From Allorhizobium borbori (lineage in GTDB: Bacteria; Pseudomonadota; Alphaproteobacteria; Rhizobiales; Rhizobiaceae), in NCBI RefSeq assembly GCF_014196535.1, contig NZ_JACIDU010000007.1, positions 173,050 to 237,049 of the forward strand: a stretch of DNA of 64,000 bases, given 5' to 3'. The notes below the pieces were generated by a model. It was given only the letters and a program-made list of their open reading frames with translations. It was not told the DNA's origin and ran no database searches. This document shows, piece after piece, positions 45,454 through 54,960 of the stretch. The position numbers and the translations under genes were made by a program. Position 1 is the first letter of the stretch. Every line of letters begins with the position of its first letter.

Positions 45454-45909
45454 GTGGCAATCTTGAGCTGGGCGGTGGTCGCAGGTCTGATCATCCTTCT
45501 TGCGTTCATTTCCGCGCGTATGGCCAGGACGGATAGCAGCGAAAGACACGATATCGGCCTGGCAATTCTCGATTTCGGCCGGGCTTTTCCGAACGAAGCC
45601 ATTCGCAGCCTGCATTTTACCGAGGACGGCGCTGCTGTCTTTGTGCGGCTGTTCGACAACAAGACCGGGTTCATGCGCAAGGTGAAGGGGCATTATGCCT
45701 GCCGGGTCGTCGAACCGGGCAAGGTGCGGGTACAGGCGCTCGATCATGGGCGAGGGCTCGCCGTCGATTTCACGGATGATCCGCCATATGGTGGCCAGTT
45801 CGAATTTGCTTCGAGCCGCGAGGCGGCTGAGGTTTCGCTCTGGCTTCTGGGTAATTATGTCCATCCGGTGGACCTTGCCGATCACGCCTTGCCCTTGCGG
45901 CAGGCGTGA
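45454..45909 (+). CDS. Membrane-anchored hypothetical protein
   Basis: A 151-residue protein. The GTG at 45454 has GGAGG 8 nt upstream; the earlier in-frame GTG at 45436 precedes that RBS. One N-terminal helix (ILSWAVVAGLIILLAFI) anchors a soluble domain of about 120 residues (FTEDGAAVFVRLFDNKTGFM, RVVEPGKVRVQALDHGRGLA). The family is common in rhizobia after the NDUFAF6-like gene as far as I recall; function unknown. It converges with trmFO. Confidence 0.75.
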   Translation: MAILSWAVVAGLIILLAFISARMARTDSSERHDIGLAILDFGRAFPNEAIRSLHFTEDGAAVFVRLFDNKTGFMRKVKGHYACRVVEPGKVRVQALDHGRGLAVDFTDDPPYGGQFEFASSREAAEVSLWLLGNYVHPVDLADHALPLRQA

Positions 45910-45920
45910 CCACGGATGGC

Positions 45921-47333
45921 TCACTGTCCGGTGAGCCAGTCCTTGCAGGCGGCCAGCGCGCGGCTGGCGATAAGCTGACGCTTGACGATGGCCTTGTCCT
46001 TGCCTCGAAAGCGTTTTACGCCCTCGGGCTTGACGATGGAGCCGGGTTCCAGTTCCGGAAAAAGACCGAAATTGATGTTCATGGGCTGGAATGAGCGCTT
46101 GCCGGGCTCTTCATCCGTGACCAGGTGGCCGCCGGTGATGTGGCCGAGCAGCGAACCGAGCGCCGTCGTTGCGGGCGGGAGCACGACCGGCTCGCCCTTA
46201 CGCTCTGCAGCAGCAAAGCGGCCGGCAAGCAGACCGATGGATGCGCTTTCCACATAGCCTTCGCAACCGGTGATCTGGCCGGCGAACCTCAGGCCGGGCC
46301 GCGACTTCAGAGTGAGTGACGGATCGAGCAGCACCGGCGAATGGATGTAGGTGTTGCGGTGCAGGCCGCCGAGCCGGGCAAATTCCGCGTTCTGGAGGCC
46401 CGGAATCATCCGAAAGATTTCGGCCTGCGAGCCGTATTTCAACTTCGTCTGGAAGCCGACCATATTGTAGAGCGTGCCGAGAGCATTATCCTGCCGAAGC
46501 TGGACTACGGCATGGGCCTTGACCGAAGGGTTGTGGGCGTTGGTAAGCCCCATGGGCTTCATTGGGCCATGACGCAACGTTTCACGGCCGCGCGCGGCCA
46601 TGATTTCGATCGGCAGGCAACCGTCGAAATAGGGTGTGCCTTCCCATTCATGGAAGCCGACCGTATCGCCGGCGATGAGCGCATCGATAAAGGCATTGTA
46701 CTGAGCTTCGTCCAGCGGGCAGTTGATGTAATCCTTGCCCGTGCCGCCGGGGCCGACCTTGTCGTAACGCGACTGATACCAGCAGATGTCCATGTCGATG
46801 GAATCGCGGTGGACGATGGGTGCGATGGCGTCGAAAAAGGCGAGCGAGTCCTCACCCGTTTCCGCTTGAATGGCTGCGGCAAGATCCGGAGATGTGAGCG
46901 GACCCGTTGCGATGATTGCAAGATCCCAGTCGCGCGGCGGCAGGCCGGACACTTCCTCGCGCACTACGGTAATCAAAGGATGCTGGTGGAGCGCTTGCGT
47001 CACCGCATTGGAGAAGCCGTCACGGTCCACGGCCAGCGCACCGCCCGCAGGCACCTGGTTCTTGTCAGCGCAGGCCATGATGAGGGAGCCCGCAAGGCGC
47101 ATTTCTGCGTGGATCACACCGACGGCGTTTGCCGTTGCATCATCGGAGCGGAACGAATTCGAGCACACCAGTTCGGCAAGTCCATCGGTGCGATGGGCCT
47201 CGGTAGGGCGCACGCCGCGCATTTCATGAAGAATGACGGGAACACCGGCGCTGGCGATCTGCCAGGCGGCCTCGCTGCCGGCCAGGCCGCCGCCGATGAC
47301 GTGAATGGGTGAAAAAGAGCTAACGTTCGTCAT
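45921..47333 (-). CDS. trmFO: Methylenetetrahydrofolate--tRNA (uracil-5-)-methyltransferase TrmFO
   Basis: A 470-residue flavoprotein that makes ribothymidine at position 54 of tRNA using folate. FAD-binding [14 protein letters not shown] begins at about residue 14. Signature stretches: [70 protein letters not shown] and [10 protein letters not shown]. Rhizobia use TrmFO instead of the SAM-dependent TrmA. The ATG at 47333 is clear. Confidence 0.97.
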   Translation of the reverse strand: MTNVSSFSPIHVIGGGLAGSEAAWQIASAGVPVILHEMRGVRPTEAHRTDGLAELVCSNSFRSDDATANAVGVIHAEMRLAGSLIMACADKNQVPAGGALAVDRDGFSNAVTQALHQHPLITVVREEVSGLPPRDWDLAIIATGPLTSPDLAAAIQAETGEDSLAFFDAIAPIVHRDSIDMDICWYQSRYDKVGPGGTGKDYINCPLDEAQYNAFIDALIAGDTVGFHEWEGTPYFDGCLPIEIMAARGRETLRHGPMKPMGLTNAHNPSVKAHAVVQLRQDNALGTLYNMVGFQTKLKYGSQAEIFRMIPGLQNAEFARLGGLHRNTYIHSPVLLDPSLTLKSRPGLRFAGQITGCEGYVESASIGLLAGRFAAAERKGEPVVLPPATTALGSLLGHITGGHLVTDEEPGKRSFQPMNINFGLFPELEPGSIVKPEGVKRFRGKDKAIVKRQLIASRALAACKDWLTGQ

Positions 47334-47405
47334 AGCGGTTCCTTAGCGCAAAGCTGGGATGAAGGGAACCGGCGCTTGATCGAATGGCGACCCATAAACG
47401 CGAAA

Positions 47406-47433
47406 GGCGGCGCCTCCCGAAAGAGGCGCCGCC
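47406..47433 (-). terminator. Hairpin after the first DUF1127 gene
   Basis: An 11-bp stem GGCGGCGCCTC / GAGGCGCCGCC; on the minus strand it is followed by TTTCG. It probably ends the DUF1127 transcript. Confidence 0.65.
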
Positions 47434-47468
47434 CTGAAAATCATCGCCGCTTTGAAAAGCGCGACTGA

Positions 47469-47612
47469 TTAGCGGTAGCTGCGAGCTGCGACGTTGCGGA
47501 TGTCGTAGCGGGTCAGGCCGATGTCGTTCAGCGACTGGTTCGAAAGGCCGCCAAGTTCGTTCATCGTGCGACGGTAAGCGAGCCACTTCTTGGCGATACG
47601 GATCGGGTTCAT
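47469..47612 (-). CDS. DUF1127 mini-protein (47 aa)
   Basis: MNPIRIAKKWLAYRRTMNEL, then GLSNQSLNDIGLTRYDI, the DUF1127 signature (YRRT-x-EL-x2-LS-x2-L-x-DIG-x-R-x-DI). RBS AGGAA upstream of the ATG at 47612. Short DUF1127 proteins in Agrobacterium and Rhodobacter affect RNA turnover and phosphate or carbon metabolism. A second copy lies 285 nt away. Confidence 0.9.
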   Translation of the reverse strand: MNPIRIAKKWLAYRRTMNELGGLSNQSLNDIGLTRYDIRNVAARSYR

Positions 47613-47837
47613 GGGTGTTTCCTCGTACTTCTTTTGAATTCGTGCCCGGTCGTTGTTGACCGGTGGATTGACCGCTTTATAGGCTCGTCCAACGAGGATG
47701 TGGAGTGCAAATAATATGCTACTGCCATGCATTTGTGCAGCATATCGCATAACGTGTGGGCAATGGTTGAAATTTAGGCTAAAAATCCAAGGCGCCCGAA
47801 ACAGATGGCGCGAAAATTATCAATCTTTCATGACATG

Positions 47838-47866
47838 AAAAAGCGCGACTGAGAAGCCGCGCTTTT
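47838..47866 (-). terminator. Terminator after the second DUF1127 gene
   Basis: A 9-bp stem AAAAGCGCG / CGCGCTTTT; on the minus strand it is followed by a T-rich stretch (TTTTTCATG). Confidence 0.75.
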
Positions 47867-47896
47867 GTATTTTTTAACGATGATGTCGCTGGCCGT

Positions 47897-48043
47897 TCAG
47901 GCGGCTGCGGCCTGACGGGCGATGCGGTTGATTTCCGAGCGACCGATGCCGAGGTCCGAGAGCTGACGGTCAGTCATGCCCTGCAGTTCAGTAACGGTGC
48001 GGCGGTAAGTGCGCCAGTAACGAAGCTTGGTCGTGATGCTCAT
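47897..48043 (-). CDS. DUF1127 mini-protein (48 aa)
   Basis: MSITTKLRYWRTYRRTVTEL, then GMTDRQLSDLGIGRSEI and a basic end (NRIARQAAAA). It shares the YRRTxxEL and LxDxGxxRxxI framework with the first copy but differs at most other positions, so the duplication is old. The start at 48043 is the only one giving the family length. It lies downstream of the minus-strand small RNA at 48550-48690. Confidence 0.9.
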   Translation of the reverse strand: MSITTKLRYWRTYRRTVTELQGMTDRQLSDLGIGRSEINRIARQAAAA

Positions 48044-48243
48044 TGTCTCTGTCCTTCTCTTGCGTGCTGCCGCGCTCATCGCGGCTATGGAGGCATCCTG
48101 CGCTGCACCAGAGCCGCAGTCTTGGGAGGGGTCTGCGGCAAGGAGACTGGTTGGGGACGCCTCAATCTCTATGAGGACTAATATACACCTTTCGTCGAAC
48201 TCAGTTAGATGGATCGCAGTATGGCACCTATGCGAACAGCGCA

Positions 48244-48549
48244 TGTGTGGATCTGATCTGGTGATAAACTGGTTATGAAATGGGCAGAAAGGAGGCGGAC
48301 TTTTCCAGCCTGGGATGTGTGCCCGTGTTCAACGCACCGATAGGCGTGGAATGTTATTGAATATGTAGCATTGGCGCGGCGCCGTGTTAAGCCGTTGGAA
48401 ATGCGTCAATTCGCCCCGAGGGGGCGAACGTCCACGGATAGTGCTGTCGTGTAGCCGGTCTGGCCTGATCTGCACGGTAACGAGGTCAGGCGTCGCGCAA
48501 GGGCGGCGGCGGGTTGATATGCCGTCGAAAGAAAGGCTCGTTAAGGATT
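48244..48549. other. Structured gene-free region
   Basis: About 300 nt with no supported ORF. Two clear hairpins lie here: TTCGCCCC / GGGGCGAA at 48410-48428 and GCCTGATCT / AGGTCAGGC (one wobble) at 48463-48491. On the minus strand this lies between the CUCCUCC small RNA and the DUF1127 gene. It may hold a second RNA or the DUF1127 promoter region. Confidence 0.4.
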
Positions 48550-48690
48550 GATAAATAAAAAATAACGCCCACCGGGGGAGGAGATCCGGTGGGCGTCATT
48601 TTTAAGGGCTGGAGGCTTGGGAGGAGGAGAAGCCAATCCAGCTAGATCGAGGCTGCGCAGGGAGGAGGAGAGCGCTTCCTCGAAATTCTT
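48550..48690 (-). ncRNA. Three-hairpin small RNA with CUCCUCC loops (alpha-r14 / 'cuckoo' type)
   Basis: Read on the minus strand, three consecutive hairpins each expose an anti-Shine-Dalgarno loop. Hairpin 1 (48682-48648): stems CGAGG/CCUCG and GCGC/GCGC, loop UCUCCUCCUCCCU. Hairpin 2 (48642-48608): GCUGGA/UCCAGC and GGCUU/AAGCC, loop CUCCUCCUCCC. Hairpin 3 (48596-48565): 11-bp stem ACGCCCACCGG/CCGGUGGGCGU, loop with CUCCUCCC, then UUAUUUUUUAUUU, a rho-independent terminator. This is the architecture of the alpha-r14/cuckoo sRNAs of Rhizobiales, which resemble the CcsR RNAs of Rhodobacter that accompany DUF1127 genes. The 5' end is uncertain and I found no sure promoter. Confidence 0.85.
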
Positions 48691-48961
48691 TTTGCCGCAA
48701 TGCAGCAGTCAATTCATAACAGAACCAGCAACTTGCCGATAATCCGATGCTGCGTTTTTGCTTCGACTTTTCGGTCCGCTTCAACACCTTTGCATGGTGT
48801 CAAAATAAGTGATGTCTTGGTGAAAAAACAGTGCAATCTCCGCATGGAAGGCATGCGTTAAGCGCATGGTTCCGGGGTGTCGAACGCCAGAGGGCACGCG
48901 TCCGTTGAGTTCACACAAGTCGCGTGCAATAAAGCGCCCAGGTGTTGCCGGAGTGACGGGC

Positions 48962-50056
48962 ATGTATGTTCGTAAGGTGAAGCGGGATATTGCCCGCTGG
49001 GTTGAACTGGGTCTTTTGCCGGCGATGACGGCGGAAGCGCTGGTTCGAGATATCGACAGCCGCGGCAGCCGGCTCGGCATCGCGCAAATTCTTCTTATCC
49101 TTGCGGCCATTTTTCTGTCTGCCGCACTTCTGTTGCTGGTTTCCGCCAATTGGGAAGCGGTGCCACGCATCGTGCGGCTCTGTGTGGTTCTGGCGTTGAT
49201 CTGGCTTTGCCACCTTGGTGGCGCATTGCTGTTCAGGGCGGGCAGGGATACGTTGGGCGCTGCGGCCCTTTTGCTCGGCACGGCCGCATTCGGCGGCGGG
49301 TTGGCGCTGGTCGGGCAAATGTATCACATTTCCGGTGATGCGGTTTCGATGTTCGCCGTCTGGTTTCTGGCTGCGGCATTGACCAGCGTTCTGTTCCGCT
49401 CTGGTGCCGTTGCTGTCGCAGCGGGCCTGCTCACCTTCGTGTTGTGCTGGTCCATTGTCGATACGACCGATGGCGCGATTTCCGGGCTGACCTTGTTCAC
49501 GCCTGTGGTTCTGGCCGTGGTGATGGCTGGACTTTCTGCCTGGAGCGGGCAGGAAAAGGCGGCGCACTTCTCTTTCCTGCTTCTCCTCGGTTGGGCTGTC
49601 TGGCTCTACAGCCAATATGAAACACCGCACACGGCGACCGGCTTTGTGGTGATCGGATTTGTTCTGTTTGTAGCGCTTGCGTTCAGCCGTTCCCCCTTTG
49701 CCCGCTACGGTGAGATGATGGCCGGCGCTGCCCCGTTCTATGCGCTGCTTCTGTGCGCGATTGGCCTGTTGATCCTGCACATCGAGGTGCACGATGGCGG
49801 GCTGGTTCTCGTCGCAGTGATCGGGCTTGCCCTGTCTGTGGCAGCCCTTGCCCTTGGTGGGCGCGATCATGGCGGCGTCCGCTGGCTCTGCTACGGAATG
49901 ATTGCCGCCATCATCTTCTACCTGTGGGCGGAGACGATCGGCAGCATTCTTGGCACATCCGGCTTCTTTCTGGTTGCCGCTCTCGTCGCCGGCGGCCTGG
50001 CGCTTGCCGTGGTGCGGGTCGAGAAGTTTCTGGCCAAAAAAGGGAGGGATGCGTGA
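48962..50056 (+). CDS. DUF2157 multi-pass membrane protein
   Basis: A 364-residue protein. The N-terminal cytoplasmic region (MYVRKVKRDIARWVELGLLP) carries the DUF2157 motif, followed by at least ten hydrophobic segments. I chose ATG 48962 because residues upstream of it are unlike the family. Its stop overlaps the next ATG (TGATG), and DUF2157 with a GDYXXLXY partner is a recurrent pair. The function of the pair is not known to me. Confidence 0.8.
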   Translation: MYVRKVKRDIARWVELGLLPAMTAEALVRDIDSRGSRLGIAQILLILAAIFLSAALLLLVSANWEAVPRIVRLCVVLALIWLCHLGGALLFRAGRDTLGAAALLLGTAAFGGGLALVGQMYHISGDAVSMFAVWFLAAALTSVLFRSGAVAVAAGLLTFVLCWSIVDTTDGAISGLTLFTPVVLAVVMAGLSAWSGQEKAAHFSFLLLLGWAVWLYSQYETPHTATGFVVIGFVLFVALAFSRSPFARYGEMMAGAAPFYALLLCAIGLLILHIEVHDGGLVLVAVIGLALSVAALALGGRDHGGVRWLCYGMIAAIIFYLWAETIGSILGTSGFFLVAALVAGGLALAVVRVEKFLAKKGRDA

Positions 50057-50637
50057 TGACCGGGCGAATGCTTTCGACGCGCTTCCTCATTCCCGCGGCC
50101 CTGATCGTTGCCGTACTGCAAAGCGCGATCCTTCTTTATGTCGTCGTGAGCCGTGCAGCGGTCCTCCGCGACGGTGCGGAGGTGCGGCTCGAAACGGCGC
50201 CCGTCGATCCACGCGATTTCCTGCGTGGCGATTATGTCATTCTCAACTACAAGATCGGCGAGGTGTTGCCGGAGGCTGTGACCGGCGCGTGGCCGACGGA
50301 CAGCGCGCGTCACACGATCCATGTGCGGCTGGAGCCCGGGGCCGATGGCTTCTGGACCGTGCGTGAGGCGTCCTTCATGCCGCTTGCCGAAAAGCCCGGT
50401 TCCGTCATCGTCGAGGGAATCACCGATCGCTTTTCGACGCAGGGATCAGGGCGCGCCATTTCGGTGACCTACGGGATCGAGCGTTATTATGTGCCGGAGG
50501 GCGAGGGCAAGGCTATCGAGGCTGCCCGCAACGATGGCCGCATCAGCATAGCGGCGCGGGTGTCGAAAAGCGGAATTATCCATATCCGGGCGCTGCTTGA
50601 GAATGGCCAACCACTTTATGAGGAGCCGCTTTACTGA
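50056..50637 (+). CDS. GDYXXLXY-domain membrane protein
   Basis: A 193-residue protein with one N-terminal membrane helix (FLIPAALIVAVLQSAILLYV) and an extracytoplasmic domain. The name-giving motif is visible as RGDYVILNY, after LETAPVDPRDFL. It is translationally coupled to the DUF2157 gene. Role unknown; probably acts with its partner in the inner membrane. Confidence 0.85.
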   Translation: MTGRMLSTRFLIPAALIVAVLQSAILLYVVVSRAAVLRDGAEVRLETAPVDPRDFLRGDYVILNYKIGEVLPEAVTGAWPTDSARHTIHVRLEPGADGFWTVREASFMPLAEKPGSVIVEGITDRFSTQGSGRAISVTYGIERYYVPEGEGKAIEAARNDGRISIAARVSKSGIIHIRALLENGQPLYEEPLY

Positions 50638-50763
50638 TGCGGCCGGGCCTCACCCGTGCGTTGTCGTAAAAGCCTCATTTTTCCTTTGCGCCAGTGGAAA
50701 CGGATGATATAGAGACGCGCGCTCCGGAAGGGCCTTGCGTTCCATGGATGCTGCTTTGCGGGC

Positions 50764-50848
<85 letters not shown>

Positions 50849-51027
50849 GAAGCGAAACGTGTGATGGAGGAGGGCTCTCGCCCTCTCCGGAACTCAGGTC
50901 CGAGCGCCATTCTGCAACGCAGGATGTCTTGAATTCTGAAAGCCGCGTGCGGAGGCAAATCCGGCGTCGTGCTCTGTGAAACGAACGGGTGTCCGGGCAC
51001 GGCCGCCACGAGATGAAGGTTAGAAAC

Positions 51028-52515
51028 ATGCAGGTTATCGAAACGCTCGCTGAAGGGCTGAAGCGCGAAATCAAGGTTGTCGTTCCGGTTGCGGAACTCG
51101 AAGCCCGCCTGAGCGAGCGCCTTGTCGAAGTCAAGGACAAGGTTCGTATCAACGGCTTCCGTCCGGGCAAGGTACCGCCGGCTCACCTCAAGAAGGTCTA
51201 TGGCAAGTCCATCGTTGCCGATCTGGTCAATGAACTGATCCGCAACAAGCCGACCGAAATCCTGGCCGAGCGTGGCGAAAAGTCCGCTACCCAGCCGGAA
51301 ATCGTCATGACCGAGGACAAGGACGAAGCCGAGCGTATTCTCGCTGCCGAAGCCGATCTCGAATTCTCCTTCACCTACGAAGTCATCCCGACGTTCGAAG
51401 TCGTTCCGGTCGATGGCATCAAGGTCGTTCGCGAAGTCGTCGAAATTCCGGAATCGGAAGTTGAAGCGCAGGTTCTGCAGATCGCTGAAAGCGCCCGTTC
51501 CTTCGAAACCAAGGACGGTGCTGCTGAAAACGGTGACCGCGTGACCATGAACTACCTCGGCAAGGTCGATGGCGTTGCCTTCGATGGCGGCGCTGCCGAA
51601 GATGCCGAACTCGTTCTCGGCTCGGGCCGCTTCATTCCGGGCTTCGAAGATCAGCTCGTCGGCCTCAAGGCTGGCGATGAAAAGGTCATCACCGTGACTT
51701 TCCCGGCCGAGTACCCGGCTGCCGAACTGGCCGGCAAGGAAGCCACCTTCGACATCACCGTCAAGGAAGTCGCTGCTGCCGCTGAACTCGAAATCAACGA
51801 CGATCTCGCCAAGAAGCTCGGCCTCGAATCCGCCGAACGCCTGCGCCAGATCGTTCGCGAACAGATCGAAAGCCAGTTCGGCCAGGTCACCCGCCAGAAG
51901 GTCAAGCGTCAGATCCTCGACCAGCTCGACGAACTCTACACGTTCGAAGTGCCGCAGGGCCTCGTTGCCGCTGAGTTCGACAACATCTGGCGTCAGGTGA
52001 ACACCGATCTCGCACAGTCCGGCAAGACCTTTGCTGACGAAGACACGACCGAAGAAGAAGCTCGCGCCGAGTATACGAAGCTTGCCGAGCGTCGCGTTCG
52101 CCTTGGCCTCGTTCTCTCGGAAATCGGCACCCAGGGTGGCGTCGACGTGACCGAAGAAGAAATGCAGCGCGCTCTTTACGAGCAGCTTCGCCAGTTCCCG
52201 GGCCAGCAGAAGGAAATCCTCGACTACTTCCGCAACACCCCCGGCGCTTCCGCTTCGCTGCGCGCTCCGATCTTCGAAGAGAAGGTCATCGACAAGCTGC
52301 TCGCCGAAATCGCCGTCACCGACAAGGTCGTGACGAAGGAAGAGCTGCTCGCTGAAGACGGCGAGGAAGAAGGCGAAAAGACCGAAGAGAAGAAGAAGGC
52401 CGCTCCGAAGAAGAAGGCTGCCAAGGCAGAAGCTGCTGCCGAAGGCGAAGAAGCCGCTGCTCCGAAGAAGAAGGCTGCTCCGAAGAAGAAGGCTGCCGAA
52501 GACGCCGCTGAATAA
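51028..52515 (+). CDS. tig: Trigger factor
   Basis: A 495-residue ribosome-associated chaperone. The ribosome-binding signature is [17 protein letters not shown] in the N-terminal domain; the FKBP-like PPIase domain covers about residues 160-250 ([20 protein letters not shown]); the rest is the helical substrate cradle. The last 50 residues are a Lys/Ala/Pro/Glu tail with repeated KKKAA and APKKKAA units, absent from E. coli (432 residues). [17 protein letters not shown] fixes the start at 51028. tRNA-Leu lies 180 nt upstream and a strong terminator follows. Confidence 0.97.
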   Translation: MQVIETLAEGLKREIKVVVPVAELEARLSERLVEVKDKVRINGFRPGKVPPAHLKKVYGKSIVADLVNELIRNKPTEILAERGEKSATQPEIVMTEDKDEAERILAAEADLEFSFTYEVIPTFEVVPVDGIKVVREVVEIPESEVEAQVLQIAESARSFETKDGAAENGDRVTMNYLGKVDGVAFDGGAAEDAELVLGSGRFIPGFEDQLVGLKAGDEKVITVTFPAEYPAAELAGKEATFDITVKEVAAAAELEINDDLAKKLGLESAERLRQIVREQIESQFGQVTRQKVKRQILDQLDELYTFEVPQGLVAAEFDNIWRQVNTDLAQSGKTFADEDTTEEEARAEYTKLAERRVRLGLVLSEIGTQGGVDVTEEEMQRALYEQLRQFPGQQKEILDYFRNTPGASASLRAPIFEEKVIDKLLAEIAVTDKVVTKEELLAEDGEEEGEKTEEKKKAAPKKKAAKAEAAAEGEEAAAPKKKAAPKKKAAEDAAE

Positions 52516-52540
52516 GCCATCTCCGGATTGCGCATAAAAG

Positions 52541-52572
52541 AACCCGCCGCGAGTCGATCGCGGCGGGTTTTT
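52541..52572 (+). terminator. Terminator after tig
   Basis: An 11-bp stem AACCCGCCGCG / CGCGGCGGGTT followed by TTTC; A-rich on the other side, so it may also serve the convergent sthA gene. Confidence 0.85.
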
Positions 52573-52601
52573 CATTTCCGCTTTTTGAAAGTGAAGAACG
52601 A

Positions 52602-54014
52602 TCAGTCCTTTTTCACTTTCTGCAATTCGCCCATGCGGTTCCAGGCGTCGAGGCCGGCGATCTTGTAGGCTTCTGCGAGCGTTGGATAGTTGAAGGTGTT
52701 CTCGACGAAATATTCGACGGTGCCCTTCAGGTTCAGGACGGCCTGACCGATGTGGATGAGTTCGGTCGCGCCTTCGCCAACAATGTGGATGCCGAGCAGG
52801 CGACGCGTCTTCAGTGAGAAGATCATCTTCAGCATGCCGCTTTCCAGCCCCATGATGTGGCCGCGCGAGGTCTCGCGGAAATGGGCAATGCCGCATTCAT
52901 ACGGAATGCCGCGCTGGATGACCTCTTCTTCCGTCAACCCGCAGGTGGAGATTTCCGGCACGGCATAGATGCCGTAAGGGAAGAACTGCGGTGGGTCGTT
53001 GGCGGGCGCGCCCACGGCGTGACGGGCGGCGATACGGCCCTGTTCCATCGACGTGGAGGCAAGGCTCGGAAAGCCGACGACATCGCCGGCGGCGTAGATG
53101 TTTGGAACATCCGACTGGAAGGTTTCCGGGTTCACCTTGATGCGGCCGCGATTGTCGGCTTCGAGGCCGGCGGCGGGCAGGTTGAGCGTGTCCGTTGCAC
53201 CGACGCGGCCGGCCGCAAACAGCACCATTTCCGAAAGGACGATACGACCGTTCTTCAGCACGATGCGACACTTGCCGCTTTCATCACGCGAAACGCTGTC
53301 GATGCCCTGACCGAAGATCAGCTTCATGTTGCGGTCGCGGAGCTGATAGGTGAAGTCCTCGACGATTTCCTTGTCGATGAATTCGAGCATCGTTTCGCGT
53401 GTCTCTATGACGGTGACCTGCGTGTCGAGCGTCGAGAAGATCGTCGCATATTCGATGCCGATGACGCCGGCGCCGATCACGGTGAGCGAACGCGGCAGGG
53501 ACTTGATCTCAAGAACCTCGTCACTGTCGATGATGGCTTCGCCATCGAAGGGAATATGGCTCGGTCGATAGGGGCGGGTGCCGACGGCCAGGAGGATGGA
53601 TGTGCCATGCACGCGCAATACCTCACCGTCGGTCTTGGCGACTTCCAGTGTGTTCGCATCGATGAAAACGGCATTGCCATGCATTTCGCTGACGCGGTTT
53701 CGTGCGAACTGATGTTCCAGAACTTCGACCTCGTGGTCGAGTGTTATGAGCATGCGCCGCTGAAGGTCTGCGGCGCTGATATTCTGCTTCACGCGGTAGG
53801 AGCGGCCATAAAAGCCGCGCTCGCGCCAGCCCGTGAGGTTCAGCGCGGTTTCGCGCAGGGTCTTGGAGGGAATGGTTCCGGTGTGCACCGAAACGCCGCC
53901 GACCCGGCGGCCTCTTTCGATAACCAGAACCGATTTTCCGAGTTTGGCAGCCTGCACGGCTGCACGTCGTCCGGCCGGCCCGCTGCCAATTACGATGAGA
54001 TCATAGGAATTCAT
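52602..54014 (-). CDS. sthA: Soluble pyridine nucleotide transhydrogenase (SthA/UdhA)
   Basis: A 470-residue FAD enzyme that moves hydride between NADPH and NAD. FAD site: LIVIGSGPAGRRAAVQAAKL. NAD(P) site: LTVIGAGVIGIEYATIFSTL. The redox-active disulfide of related dehydrogenases is absent (GVSVHTGTIPSKTLRE), which marks SthA; the second FAD motif is NIYAAGDVVGFPSLASTSME. C-terminal dimerisation domain complete. Convergent with tig. Confidence 0.92.
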   Translation of the reverse strand: MNSYDLIVIGSGPAGRRAAVQAAKLGKSVLVIERGRRVGGVSVHTGTIPSKTLRETALNLTGWRERGFYGRSYRVKQNISAADLQRRMLITLDHEVEVLEHQFARNRVSEMHGNAVFIDANTLEVAKTDGEVLRVHGTSILLAVGTRPYRPSHIPFDGEAIIDSDEVLEIKSLPRSLTVIGAGVIGIEYATIFSTLDTQVTVIETRETMLEFIDKEIVEDFTYQLRDRNMKLIFGQGIDSVSRDESGKCRIVLKNGRIVLSEMVLFAAGRVGATDTLNLPAAGLEADNRGRIKVNPETFQSDVPNIYAAGDVVGFPSLASTSMEQGRIAARHAVGAPANDPPQFFPYGIYAVPEISTCGLTEEEVIQRGIPYECGIAHFRETSRGHIMGLESGMLKMIFSLKTRRLLGIHIVGEGATELIHIGQAVLNLKGTVEYFVENTFNYPTLAEAYKIAGLDAWNRMGELQKVKKD

Positions 54015-54128
54015 ATATGCGCCCCGAATGATATGAATTTGCCTGCGGTCTTCATGCCGCGTGATTGCAGACTAGCAGGCGATTCTCACTGATTTCGTAA
54101 CGCGTCAGTATTTCGCTAATGCGAAAGC

Positions 54129-54956
54129 TCAAATGAGACGCAATCCCTTGAAGCTGACATGGCCATCCTTGCCGATGATGATGTGGTCATGCACCGTAAT
54201 GCCAAGCGGCTTGGCCGTCGAAATGATCGTGTGGGTCATGTCGATATCGGCGCGGGAAGGGGTCGGATCGCCCGAGGGATGGTTGTGGACAAGGATGATG
54301 GCGGTGGCCGAAAGCTCCAGCGCCCGGCGCACGACTTCGCGCGGATAGACCGGCGTGTGATCGACGGTGCCCAGGCCCTGTACTTCATCGGCAATCAGCG
54401 TGTTGCGCTTGTCGAGAAAGAGAATGCGGAACTGCTCGCGCGGTTCGTGCGCCATGGCGCTGTGGCAATAGTCGATAACCGAAGACCAGGAGCCCAGCAC
54501 CTGCTTTCCGGTAATTTCGCTTTTCAGCATGCGGCGGGACAGCGCCGCCACCAGCTTGAGATCGAGGGCCACGGCCTCGCCGATGCCATCCACTTCCTGA
54601 AGCAGCGGCGCCGGCGCGCCAAGCACGCCGCCCAGCGTCTTGAACCGGTCGAGCAACGCCTTAGCCACCGGCTTGGTGTCTCGGCGGGGAATGAGACGGA
54701 AGAGCAGGAGTTCCAGCAATTCGTAATCGGCCAGCGCCGCATCGCCGCCTTCGCGGAAGCGGTTACGCAGCCGTTCCCGATGACCATGATAATGGGCCTG
54801 CTTATCTTTCTCCGCGGATTTGACGGTGACGGGACCAGCCTCGTTCAGCGCGAAAAAGCTTCGCTCGTCAGCTTCCCCCGAAGGCAGGGGAAACAGGTCT
54901 TTATCTCCGAAAGCGCCTTGCTGTTCATTGTCAGGCTTGCCGGAGCGCTTCTTCAT
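54129..54956 (-). CDS. radC: RadC-family JAB/MPN-domain protein
   Basis: A 275-residue protein. A helix-hairpin-helix-like region ([20 protein letters not shown]) precedes the RadC JAB domain, whose metal site is [20 protein letters not shown]. The role is unsettled, and the old link to DNA repair has been questioned. The N-terminal 55 residues are variable and disordered. It starts 4 nt after map ends, and sfsA-map-radC form a minus-strand run. Confidence 0.92.
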   Translation of the reverse strand: MKKRSGKPDNEQQGAFGDKDLFPLPSGEADERSFFALNEAGPVTVKSAEKDKQAHYHGHRERLRNRFREGGDAALADYELLELLLFRLIPRRDTKPVAKALLDRFKTLGGVLGAPAPLLQEVDGIGEAVALDLKLVAALSRRMLKSEITGKQVLGSWSSVIDYCHSAMAHEPREQFRILFLDKRNTLIADEVQGLGTVDHTPVYPREVVRRALELSATAIILVHNHPSGDPTPSRADIDMTHTIISTAKPLGITVHDHIIIGKDGHVSFKGLRLI

Positions 54957-54960
54957 GCCG

